Assembly: GCA_041737835.1 (NCBI GenBank) | Contig: JBGSQY010000004.1 | Direction: 5' to 3' (one strand) | Length of the DNA stretch: 64,000 nt | DNA from: Bythopirellula sp041737835 | GTDB taxonomy: Bacteria > Planctomycetota > Planctomycetia > Pirellulales > Lacipirellulaceae | Part shown: positions 7,875 through 18,700 of the stretch, piece after piece | Position numbering within the stretch: position 1 is the first letter of the stretch | Layout of the letters: every line of letters starts with the position of its first letter | Position numbers and translations under genes: made by a program | Notes under the pieces: generated by a model | The model's database searches: none | Told to the model about the DNA's origin: nothing | The model's input: only the letters and a program-made list of their open reading frames with translations

Positions 7875-9773
7875 ATGACGAATTGCATCCGTGGGTTGGT
7901 GCTTGCGCTGAGCGTATTGACGACGCTGGCTCAACTCCATGCCATCTCTCCCGATAATCCAGGCCCCGCTGACGTGCAATTCACGGTTAATGCTGGGCAG
8001 AACGTGCGGGCGATCTCGCCACATATCTATGGCATTAACTTTTATGAAAACGCGGGCTTCGAGGCTCCAGCCACACTCGACCGCTTAGGCGGCAATCGTT
8101 GGTCTGGCTATAACTGGGAAACCAACGCCTCGAATGCTGGGAGCGATTGGAATCATCAAAGCGACAACTATCTCGTCGAGAATTTCGCGAGCAACACGCC
8201 GCCGGGCGAAGCTGTTCGTCCTTCGCTCGTGAGTGCAGCGCAGAGCAACCGAGCTTTGGTCGTCACGGTTCCGATGGCCGGTTATGTTGCTGCCGATGTT
8301 GCGGGTCCCGTGAGCGTGGCACAGACTGCTCCGTCATCGCGGTGGCATCAGGTGGCCGCCAAGAAATCGTCGGTTTATCCCGGCAGCAGTTTGAGCCTTG
8401 CGCCCAATGAAAGTGATAACTATGTCTTTACGGATGAATTTGTGAATTGGGTCGAGACAACCCGCGAACAACAATCCAGTCCGCCGGAAGTATTTTACAG
8501 CCTCGACAACGAGCCTGCCTTATGGAGCGAAACCCATTCGCGACTTCATCCCAACAAGCCCACGTTCGCCGAGATGAAAACTAGAACGATCGCCCATGCC
8601 TCGGCGATCAAAGATGTTGCTCCCGATGCAATGGTGTTGGGGGCAGTATCGTATGGGTATTCCGAGTTCACAACATTACAGGACGCGACGGACCGAACGA
8701 CTTCCCCCGCGCATCCCGGCGGCGACCAGAACGGCGAGAATCACTATCTGGAGTGGCTGCTCAAAGAAGTCCGCACCGAAGAACTTGCTCAAGGTCGCAA
8801 GCTGATGGACGTACTCGACGTGCATTGGTATCCCGAAGCCATGGGTGGCGGGACGCGGATCGCGTTCGACAACAATCCCAATCCCTCGGCGGGGTTGATC
8901 GAAGCTCGCATTCAAGCGCCCCGTTCGTTGTGGGACCCGACTTATGCCGAGACAAGTTGGATCAGCCAGTGGGGCACATGGCAAGGTTCACCAGGAAATT
9001 ATGGGCCAGTAACACTCCTGCCTAGGCTGCAACGAGATATCAACGATTTCAATCCTGGCACAAAACTCTCGATCACCGAATACAACTACGGCGGTGGTGC
9101 GCATATCTCGGGCGGGATTGCCCAAGCGGATGCACTAGGAGTCTTTGGCCGCGAAGGATTGTTCGCTGCCGCCTTGTGGCCCATTGATGCTAGCCAGGCT
9201 TTTACCGATGGTGCATTTCAAATGTATCTCGACTACGACGGCCAAGGGGGCCAATTCGGTGATACTTCGATCAACGCCAGCACCAACAACATCGCACAGT
9301 CGGCCGTGTATGCGAGCGTCGATTCCGAAGACCCGTCGCGAATGATTCTCGTGGCGATCAATCGCACCAATCAGCCCCTTGATGCGGGACTCGCCGTGAC
9401 GAGCGATTTGCGTTTTGATCGTGCCGAGGTTTTCCAGCTTACATCGGCGAGTGCCAACCCGCAGCAGGCGGCTGACATCGACATCAATCTCGTCAACGCG
9501 TTTCAATACACGATGCCCGCTTACAGTGTTTCGACATTAGTGCTTTACTCCGCATCCCTCCCCGGCGACTTTGATAGTGATGGCGACGTCGATGGTCGTG
9601 ACTTTCTTGCGTGGCAGCGGAACCCTAATCTGGGGGACTTGGCCGATTGGCAATCAGGTTATGCTGGTCAATTCGCGGCAAGCACGAGCGTGCCCGAGCC
9701 TGCGAGTTTAGTACTTTTACTGCTGGGATTCGTGACATTAAGCCGTGGCTCGTCGGCAAATCTTTCGCGATAG
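7875..9773 (+). CDS. Secreted GH44 endoglucanase/xyloglucanase with dockerin-like motif and PEP-CTERM
   Basis: A 632-residue exported enzyme. A signal peptide (MTNCIRGLVLALSVLTTLAQLHA) is followed by a GH44 domain recognisable from SPHIYGINFYE and LDRLGGNRWSGYNWETNASNAGSDW. The acid/base Glu is in DNEP (Glu213) and the nucleophile Glu in SITEYNYGG (Glu402); the family hydrolyses beta-1,4-glucans and xyloglucan. A dockerin-like calcium loop (GDFDSDGDVDGRDFLAWQR) lies near residues 564-582. The end is a PEP-CTERM tail (VPEPASLVLLLLGFVTL, then basic residues), so an exosortase-type enzyme should process and anchor it to the cell surface or matrix. The start at 7875 (GGGAACGAC upstream) gives the good signal peptide; an in-frame ATG-less extension back to 7824 would not. 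Confidence 0.88.
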   Translation: MTNCIRGLVLALSVLTTLAQLHAISPDNPGPADVQFTVNAGQNVRAISPHIYGINFYENAGFEAPATLDRLGGNRWSGYNWETNASNAGSDWNHQSDNYLVENFASNTPPGEAVRPSLVSAAQSNRALVVTVPMAGYVAADVAGPVSVAQTAPSSRWHQVAAKKSSVYPGSSLSLAPNESDNYVFTDEFVNWVETTREQQSSPPEVFYSLDNEPALWSETHSRLHPNKPTFAEMKTRTIAHASAIKDVAPDAMVLGAVSYGYSEFTTLQDATDRTTSPAHPGGDQNGENHYLEWLLKEVRTEELAQGRKLMDVLDVHWYPEAMGGGTRIAFDNNPNPSAGLIEARIQAPRSLWDPTYAETSWISQWGTWQGSPGNYGPVTLLPRLQRDINDFNPGTKLSITEYNYGGGAHISGGIAQADALGVFGREGLFAAALWPIDASQAFTDGAFQMYLDYDGQGGQFGDTSINASTNNIAQSAVYASVDSEDPSRMILVAINRTNQPLDAGLAVTSDLRFDRAEVFQLTSASANPQQAADIDINLVNAFQYTMPAYSVSTLVLYSASLPGDFDSDGDVDGRDFLAWQRNPNLGDLADWQSGYAGQFAASTSVPEPASLVLLLLGFVTLSRGSSANLSR

Positions 9774-9873
9774 CAATATGAAGCAAACATTAATTCTGTT
9801 TGACACCCCGCAATCGCAGGACTAGATTGCCGGTGCTAAAAAGAGATTCATGCACCAAGTGGGGGGAGCTTCG

Positions 9874-12651
9874 ATGTCGCGTTCGGCGTTTGTGACGTTT
9901 GTGTGTTGCGGGCTTAGTTTTTCTCCTTTATCACTCGTTGCGGCCCCGGTGAGTTGGGTCAACGGCAGTGGTGGTGATTGGCTCGCTCCCAGCAACTGGT
10001 CGAGCAATCCCGCACTTCCCAGTTTTATTGATCAGGTCACGATCAGTCAGCCGGGGACGCTCACGATCACACTCAGCGGTTCGGCACCCGAGATCAATTC
10101 GCTCTCGATGAGTGAGAATCTGTTAATTACCACACCTTCCGATCTCGTGGTGGGGAGCGGTGGGGGATCGATCAGCGGCACAATCGATCTGCAGAATGGG
10201 CGGCTCATCAGCAAGACGGGCACTCTCAACATTCTCAACACGGTGAATAGCGATGTCTCGGGACTACGAGCCTCGGCGGGAGGAAATATGCTGTTCTCAC
10301 CAGGAGTGCTAAGCACCATCAATGGCCGTAGCGACAATCGCACTACGCTCGAATCAGATGGCACCAGCAGTCTGCTCGATCTCTCGGGTGTAACCACGTT
10401 CACCGGCGGTGGGTTCTTTAATGCGGTACTTGCGGCCACAAGCGGTGGCACGATTGAAATGGAGAACGTCGCATCGATGACAAGTGGCGCGACGTACATC
10501 GAAGCGAATGGAGCGAATAGCCAGATTGCGCTGAATGCCTTAACGACTTTCAGCCGCAGCATTACGACCGATTTTGGCGAACTCCGCGCGATCAACGGCG
10601 GAACACTCATCACACCGAACCTCACGACCCTGAGCAACCACATCGCGGTTCGAGTCAGTGGTGCCACCTCGTCGATTGGTTTGAGCAACGTCACGAGCGC
10701 CAATACGGTTTCATTTTATGCCCTGGATGGCGGCGTCGTTCCTTTGAATTCCTTGACAAGCTATATCGCCGACAGCAGTGGTTCAACCTTCCAGGCCGAT
10801 GGAACGGGAAGCAAGCTCGATTTGTCGCCACTTACCACGTTCAATGGTGGTACATTTAACAATTCCAAGCTGATCGCCAACAATGGTGGCATCATTGAAT
10901 TAGAGAATGTGACGTCACTCAATACGGGAGCGTTTTTGATCGATGCGACCAACTCGGCAACCATCAATCTTTCAGCTCTGACGACGTTCACTCGCACGAA
11001 CTTTGCCGATACGGCCCGCCTGCGAGCTGCGGGCGGGGGCAGCATTTTGACATCGAGTCTGACAACATTGGGCCCGGTGCTCGTCGAAATCGATGGGGCG
11101 GCTTCGTCGATCAACTTGTCGAATCTGACATCCGTCGATAGCACGAGTTTCACAGCGACGAATGGCGGCACGGTGGCTCCGGCGGTGCTAGCCACTTACA
11201 ACGCGGGGAGTACAGGCAGTAGTCTAATCGCCATTGGTGCGACGAGTTTGGTCGATCTTTCGTCGTTGACAAACTTCAGCGGCGGCACCTTCAATCGCAC
11301 GAACGTTGTGGCTGCGGGGGGACGCGTGGAGATCGACAATGTGACACAAATTGTTAACGGATCGACCAACGTCGAAGCCAACGATGGTGGCCGCGTTGTG
11401 CTGACCGATCTGACAACATTCTCTCGAACAAACAATGCCGATCTCGGCAGGCTTCGTGCGGCCAATGGTGGGATCATAGAATCGCCGAATCTGACGACTC
11501 TAGGACCGGTCAATATTGAGATCTCAGGAGCAACGTCCGTCGTCGATTTGGATTCGCTAACGAGCGTCGATACGACGAGTTTCTTGGCCAGCAATGGCGG
11601 CGTGATCACAGCCCCCGCGCTCACCGGTTACTCTGCCGGCAGCAATGGATCCGTTCTACGAGCGGATGTGGGAAGTTTGATTGATCTGTCGAGCGTCACA
11701 ACTTTTGCAGGGGGAACGTTCAACAACACCGACGTCTATGCGGTTGGTGGTACGATCGATCTCGGCGGCGTAACAACCATGGTCTCCGGCGGCACCGACG
11801 TTCGCGCGACGAGTGGTGGTCACATCGATTTTGCAAGCTTGGCGACATTCGCTCCCACGAACAATGCCGACGCCAAAGTCATTTTGGCCGACACCAACGG
11901 GTCGATTCAATTCCGCACCGCGGGCAAAACCACGGTCACCAATACCGAAATGTTCTTGAACACGGGCGGTGAAATGCACGGCCAGGAAATTGAACTGGGC
12001 GCCGGCACAAACTTTCAAGCCACGGGCACGGTGCAGGCCGATCTGAGCAATACCGCCGGCAGCTTGCGGCCTGGATTTAACAATCAAATTGGTGAGCTTG
12101 AAATTGAAGGGGATTTTAAGCAAGGTAGTAGCGGCCAGTTGCGGATCGAAGCCTCGAGCGTGCTGCAGTATGATGCCATCGATATCGACGGCGACGCGAG
12201 TTTAGGCGGGAATTTGCATATCACGCCCCTCGCGGGTTTCACACCTGTCTATGGCACGGGCATCGATATTATCAACACCACGGGCAGCATCTCGGGTGTC
12301 TTTAACACGATTACTTGGGACGGCTTGTTTGGCTGGCGCGTGGAATATCTCCCCAATGTTGTGCGCTTGCTCGCTCAATTTGGCGCCGACTTCGACGAAG
12401 ACGGCGACGTCGATGGCGACGACCTTCTCACTTGGCAGAACAACTATGGCATGAACTCTGCCGATCATGAAGATGGCGATGCCGATGACGATGGCGACGT
12501 CGATGGCCGTGATTTTCTCGTCTGGCAAAGACAATTCACGGGCGCACTACCCGTGGTGGCGAGCACGAGTGTGCCCGAGCCATCGGCAATTTACTTAGCA
12601 CTAATTGCGGTGGTTTCACTTTTCCAGCGAAAAAAGCCCTTGGCGCATTGA
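9874..12651 (+). CDS. PEP-CTERM surface protein with four ~145-residue repeats
   Basis: 925 residues with an N-terminal signal peptide (MSRSAFVTFVCCGLSFSPLSLVAA). A head domain (VSWVNGSGGDWLAPSNWSSNP) is typical of planctomycete beta-rich surface proteins. The body has four related blocks starting near residues 174, 321, 466 and 609 (spacing 147, 145 and 143), each with LTTFxGGTFNN, a GGxIExxNVT line and TTFSRTxxADxxRLRAxxGG. This points to a long parallel beta-helix. Two dockerin-like loops follow (DFDEDGDVDGDDLLTWQ and DADDDGDVDGRDFLVWQR), then VPEPSAIYLALIAVVSLFQRKK. The ATG at 9874 has GGGGGGAG in front; an ATG at 9850 in the same frame lacks one. It is probably a structural matrix or adhesion protein; the exact role is unknown. 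Confidence 0.82.
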   Translation: MSRSAFVTFVCCGLSFSPLSLVAAPVSWVNGSGGDWLAPSNWSSNPALPSFIDQVTISQPGTLTITLSGSAPEINSLSMSENLLITTPSDLVVGSGGGSISGTIDLQNGRLISKTGTLNILNTVNSDVSGLRASAGGNMLFSPGVLSTINGRSDNRTTLESDGTSSLLDLSGVTTFTGGGFFNAVLAATSGGTIEMENVASMTSGATYIEANGANSQIALNALTTFSRSITTDFGELRAINGGTLITPNLTTLSNHIAVRVSGATSSIGLSNVTSANTVSFYALDGGVVPLNSLTSYIADSSGSTFQADGTGSKLDLSPLTTFNGGTFNNSKLIANNGGIIELENVTSLNTGAFLIDATNSATINLSALTTFTRTNFADTARLRAAGGGSILTSSLTTLGPVLVEIDGAASSINLSNLTSVDSTSFTATNGGTVAPAVLATYNAGSTGSSLIAIGATSLVDLSSLTNFSGGTFNRTNVVAAGGRVEIDNVTQIVNGSTNVEANDGGRVVLTDLTTFSRTNNADLGRLRAANGGIIESPNLTTLGPVNIEISGATSVVDLDSLTSVDTTSFLASNGGVITAPALTGYSAGSNGSVLRADVGSLIDLSSVTTFAGGTFNNTDVYAVGGTIDLGGVTTMVSGGTDVRATSGGHIDFASLATFAPTNNADAKVILADTNGSIQFRTAGKTTVTNTEMFLNTGGEMHGQEIELGAGTNFQATGTVQADLSNTAGSLRPGFNNQIGELEIEGDFKQGSSGQLRIEASSVLQYDAIDIDGDASLGGNLHITPLAGFTPVYGTGIDIINTTGSISGVFNTITWDGLFGWRVEYLPNVVRLLAQFGADFDEDGDVDGDDLLTWQNNYGMNSADHEDGDADDDGDVDGRDFLVWQRQFTGALPVVASTSVPEPSAIYLALIAVVSLFQRKKPLAH

Positions 12652-12667
12652 CCCCAAGGGTTTGTTT
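12633..12667 (+). terminator. Intrinsic terminator spanning the stop codon
   Basis: The stem CCCTTGG (12637-12643) pairs with CCAAGGG (12654-12660). It is followed by TTTGTTT and preceded by an A-run, so it could work in both directions. The TGA stop codon of the preceding gene lies inside the hairpin loop, so a terminating ribosome would cover the structure. Confidence 0.7.
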
Positions 12668-12731
12668 GCTGGCTACTGCAAACGCGGCTATCATGGAGGC
12701 TGACTTTTACACCTCCTTGGGCAGGGTCGCC

Positions 12732-15700
12732 ATGTACGCCAGAATACTCCGCGTGCCGCTCGGCATGCTTTTTATTGCATGTTTATTATTTGCACCCGCC
12801 AAGGTTGACGCCGTCGAAGCGGTCTGGATCGGTGGCTCCTCAGGCAACTGGTCCGACCCAGCCAACTGGTCGACGGGAGTGGTTCCAAGTGTAGCAACGA
12901 CAAATGTGACGATCGATGATGGTTCCGCACAGGAGAGTACTACAACGCTCGATCAGAACGCGACGGTGGGCAATCTTTGGATTGACAGTGGTGATGCCCT
13001 AAACTTTGATGCTAGTCGAGTGTTAATTGCAAGCTCCGCGAAGATTGCCGGCAACGTCAACTTCGCTCCGTCGTCGCGATTACATGTAGGTAACTCACTT
13101 TGGGTTCAAGGAAGTGGAAGCCTTTCGCTTGTCGACGCTTCGCAGATTTATGTTTACACGAGTCCTTATTATGTGCTCTGGAATGAAGGTCGCGTTGAAG
13201 GGGCAGGTCGCTTCGATCAGCGTGTCGTGCTGAATAACGAGGGCACTGTGGTGGCGAACGTTCCTGGCAAGCAGTTGTTGATCAATCCGTATAGTACTAC
13301 TGACAGGAGCTTACATTTCAATCGAGGTGAGCTCATCGCTGAGACTGGCGGTGCACTTAACGTCGTCGTCGAATCATCAAGGTTTACACCTCTCGAAAAT
13401 TCGGATGGACTGATCGAAGCACGCGGCGACTCGACAGCTTTACTACAAAGAATTCGACTCGTGGGTGGACTCGTGTCAACGTCCACGGCGGGGGGCGTCC
13501 AGGAGGGAGCTGTGACATTGTCATATACCGCGTTGGAAAATGTCACGCTCGAAAGAAATGTGAAGCTTGATTCGGTTGTATTCAGCGGTCGCGTGATCAA
13601 CAACACGCGATTGGAGGAAATGGCAGCAAATAATTTTTATGTCGAGGGGAATGCCACAATCTCGGGAGATGGCTGGCTTGAGCTGAACAACGGTGGATTC
13701 AACGTACCTCCCTCGAATATCGTCGTCGACAACTTGGGAATTCCGGGGATTGTGAACGACGTGAATCACACGATCAAAGGTCCCGGTGTGATTAATAGTG
13801 CTAGTTCCACGGATCGACTTGTGTTCGACAATCGCGGCGTGATCGAAACCAGCGAAGGGACCCTTCAGATTAATCTTCGCACGATCACCCAATCCCAGTC
13901 CGTTGTTCCATTCTCCATCAATTCTGGAACCATCCGCGCGAAGGCAGGTGGCCGAGTCGAAATCTTGGGGACGACCCCCATACCAAGTGGCGAAGTGCTC
14001 ATAAACTCCGCTGGATCGACGATGGGTCTTGTCGAAGCCGGTGTGGATTCAACGGTCGTATTGGGGAATATGACTCTCCGCGGCGGGGTGCTGCGAGCTG
14101 TTGCACCTGATGAGGGGACCACCGGGGCGGCAGGTAAGGTCATAACAAATGGGACACAGTACGCCTATTTAGAGGACATGCGTCTGGAAGGCAGAATTGG
14201 CGACATCATCGACAATAGTCGGTTCGGCTTTGCGGGCACGATTGAGAATACCGGCGTGATTTCTGGTGGAATAACAATTTTCAAGCCAACGACCCTTACG
14301 GGTGGTGGAGAGATCAATTTCGGAACCTTCGGCGGAATTGGTGGATATTCGCCGCAGTTAGATGTCTTTTATGATCCCCTAATCAATGAAGATAACTTTA
14401 TCCACGGTGCGGGTGGCATCGGAGGAAATATGATCTTCATCAATCGCGCGGTTGTGCAAGCCGATATTCCCAACGGCACGTTATCGATTGTCGGTCCCCC
14501 CGACACTTCTATTGAGCCACAGCCTTACATGAATAGCGGTGAATTCAAGGCGATCAATGGCGGCAAGATGACCATCACCGCGCAGATTGTCAACTTCGAG
14601 GGTAGCGATCTGGGGACGATCCATGCAGGTGTCGGTTCGCAAGTGACTATCGCCAAAGTGAGCGGCGGCATCCTCAGTACCGACGGAACAGGAAAAATCA
14701 TCGTGGGATCCGATGGCTCGCTGGCCAATGTCCACAACTTGGGATCGCTTGTCATTGGTAGCTCAATAGCTACTCAATTCCTGGGAAAGACCACGAACGA
14801 CGGTACGGTCACCCAGACGTATGCCTCGGGAGTTTATTTCGGCGGGCCTTTTGCCGAGCTGACTGGAAATGGCGTTTGGGGCACGACGAATGTTGCCCTA
14901 GCGTTTGAGGTGGGCTCCTCAACGATCCCGTCGATCTTTACTCATGGTGCGATGCACACGATTCAAGGGGGCGGGAAGATCAACGTAGCTAACGGCGCGT
15001 TCATCAATCGCGGCACGGTGATCGCAAATAGTGCGACACCGCTGGTCATCGCAATCGCGCAAGGTGCGACGATTCAACAGCAAGGTTGGCTTGCCGTTAA
15101 CAGCACGCGGACAATGGAAATCCAATTCAACGACGAGTTGTTCGTCAACCGCGGCATCATCGATGCGATGGGCACGTTCCAACTTAGACGGATGAATGCG
15201 GGGCCTGTCGAGTTCAGAAACGCACCCGGGGCGGAACTGCACATAGATACGGTTTTCAATGCCAACCAAAACGGTTTCAAGGTCAGCCTTTGGAATCAAC
15301 AAGGGGCGCTCATGGCGGGTCACGGCAATGTGAACCTGTATCGCTCGTCTACCAATCATGAAACACTGCTTCGCAATTCGGGCGTGATACGACCGGAAGG
15401 GACGGCTACCGAGGTCGGCGAGATCTCGATCTCTGGCAATTTCCAGCAAGATTCGTCGGGACTGTTGAAGCTTGATCTGAGTAGCCCCGCGAGTGGAGAG
15501 TTCGACGCGCTGCACATCACGGAGGGCCATGTCCTCTTGGGTGGAACGTTGGAGATCTCGTTACTCGATGCTTACGATCCATCCATCGGCGACAGCTTCG
15601 AGATTTTAACGAACATCGCTGGCTTGGTTAGCGGCACGTTTGATCAGTTCGATGCCCCCGCGTTGTCGGGCCGGTGGTGGAGTCTCGATTATCAGAGCGA

Positions 15701-18700
15701 CCGATTGGTGCTGGAAGTGAACCCGATTACGGCTGACTTCAACTCGGACGGTGTCGTGGATGGTTTCGACTTGGCTGCCTGGCAATCGGCTAACCAAGTG
15801 GGCAGCAATGCTGCGGATGCAGATGGAGACGGAGACAGCGATGGCCGCGACTTCCTCGCGTGGCAGCGGCAATATGGGAGTGGTATTGGGCCCGTAGGCT
15901 TGGTCGCCGTGGTTCCCGAACCGAGTGGCATTGTTTTATTATTTGTCGGCATCATATTCATTTCTGCGCGCCGGCTAAGCGGAAAGTCAGGAGTCGTTCC
16001 ACACAGAGTTGCCCCGAGCTTTGGTGGCCCCGGCCTGCTTGCTACTTTCGCTATGCTCGTGGTGTTCAGCACATGCCAAGCAGCGTTTGCTGCTGAAGCC
16101 TACTGGACAGGTGGTCCCGCGGGTGCGTGGTCGGATCCCGCCAACTGGTCGACGGGTGTCGTGCCGAATCTGGCAACCACCAACGTGTCGATCGACGACA
16201 ACTGGTCGCAGGAGAGCACGGTCGTGCTCGACCAAAATGCAACGATTCAAAATCTTGTGGTCGATGTGGGCGACGTGCTCCAATTCGATCCTAGCCGCGT
16301 ACTCACGGCAAACTCAGTGACTATTGGAGGAGAGCTCAGCTTGGCCGCCTCGTCGCAGTTGAAGGTGAGTGACTACATTTTGATCGAACCTGAAGCGACG
16401 CTCTCACTGGCTGATGGTGCCCAAATTTTGCGGGTCGGCAACGCGCTGTATGTTCCCATCATGAATCAAGGACGTGTTGAGGGGGCTGGAGGGTTTTTGT
16501 TCTATGATCACCGATTTGCCTGGAACAACGAGGGTTCGGTCGTTGCAAATGTCCCCAGCAAACGATTGGACATCAATCTATTAAGTACTAATGCAAGAGG
16601 TGTGCATCTCAATACAGGCGAACTGATCGCCGAGAATGGCGGCGAGCTGCGGGTCATTGGACAAGGAGATATTTCGAATCAAGGCTTCTTTACGCCGCTC
16701 GAAAACTCCACTGGCCTTATCGAAGCGAGGGGAGACTCGAAGATCAGTATGTCGAACATTCGGCTGGTCGGAGGACAACTCAGTACTTCATCCACCGGCG
16801 GGTCTAATGAAGGTTTGATTACATTCAACAGCGTGATGTTTGAAAACGTTACGCTTGAAGGAAACTTGGCGCTCAATTCGGTGACTTTTAGCGACCGAGT
16901 CGTCAACAATACACACAGCGTCGTCAGTTCGTTTTATGTCGAGGGATATGTCACGATCACGGGCAATGGCTCGCTCGATCTCAATGGAGGATATGTCAAT
17001 ATTCCGGGAGGGCTATACGGCGGCCAGTTTGTTGGAACTCCTGGCTTTGTGAACGACGTGAATCATACGATTAAGGGGCCTGGTAAAATTAATTCAGGGG
17101 CGTTTGGTCCGAATCGGCTTGCTTTCGACAATCGCGGAGTGATCGAGTGCGAAGATAACTTGCCGTGGTTAAACCCTGACACACTGCAAATCAATTTGCG
17201 GTCTTCCAATTCGACGAGCGGTGGGTCCTCGATCAATTCGGGAACGATCCGCGCGAGATCGGGCGGCATGATCGAAATCCTTGGTACCAATCCTAATGAT
17301 GAACTAACGAATTATAGCGGAGTTCAATCAGGACTCGTAGAAGCAGCCTTGGATTCGACGGTTTCTCTCGGAGCGATGACCCTACGCGGTGGAATCTTGA
17401 GGGCGGTTGCTTCCGAAGAGGGTAGCACCTCGCAAGCGGGCAAAGTCATAACTAGCGGAACACTCAGCGCGACGTTGGAAGATCTGAGGTTGGAAGGCAA
17501 GATTGGTGATAACCAAAGTAACAGCCGATGGAATCTGGCTGGTCGAATTGAGAACACAGGCATTCTAAGCGGCGTTTTTTCGATTGCTAAACCGACAACC
17601 CTTACAGGCGGCGGTGAAATTCGTATTGAACAAGGGGGAGGAATACGACGCATTGATCCACAGTATAGCAACCCCCGCCCACAGTTAGTGAATGAGGATA
17701 ACCTGATTCACGGTGCAGGTGACGTTGGGAGAGATTTGGCATTCACCAATCGCGGGACCGTTCAGGCCGATGTTCCTGGCGATACGCTCAGGGTGTTCTC
17801 AAACATACCATCGCCACTTTTCAATAGTGGAGTGTTTAGGGCAATCGAGGGTAGCACGCTTGAAATCCAAGTTCCGATCGTCAACTACGAAGGAAGCAAT
17901 CTTGGCACGATCCACGCGGGTGACGCCTCCGAAGTTCGAGTCGTGCAAGTGAACGGTGGCATTCTCAGCACGGAAGGAACCGGGAGGATAGTTGTTGTTT
18001 TTGGTGGCTCCATAACTAACGGATCCTACCTTGCTGACGTTCATAATCAAGGGACCTTGGTCATCGATTCATACACAGAACTCCGCGGACGAATCATTAA
18101 CGACGGCACATTAACTCAAAATGGAACAAACAAGGTTTACGTCGGCGAGACAATCACTGAGCTGACAGGTAGTGGCGTGTGGGGTACACAAGCTAGTCCC
18201 GTCGCGATTGAGATAGGTATGCCATCAGGGGGGCTATTTGTTCACGGCTCGGAGCACACGATTCAAGGAGGCGGGACGATCAACGTGGCGCGGGGCACCC
18301 TCGTCAATCGCGGCACGGTTATCTCCAATGGCTCGACGCCGTTAAAGATCACACTCGCAGCAGGGACCAGCATGCAACAGGAAGGCTCGTTAGTGGTCGA
18401 AAGTTCAAGCGACTTGGAAATTCAGATTAACGACGAGCGATTTTCGAATCGAGGTATCATCAACGCGGAAGGGGATTTTCAAATCGAACGGTTGAACGCC
18501 GGCTCAATCGAGTTTCGAAATACGGCTGGGGCTGAATTGAGTATCAACTCCAGTTTCACGGTTCTGAGTGGCAATGCAGGTAGCAGCTTATGGAATCAGG
18601 CGGGGGCGTTAATTGCCGGGCATGGCAACGTCGACTTACATGGTGCAACAACAAATCACGAAACATTGTTTCGCAACTCGGGGACGCTGTGGCCAGAGGG

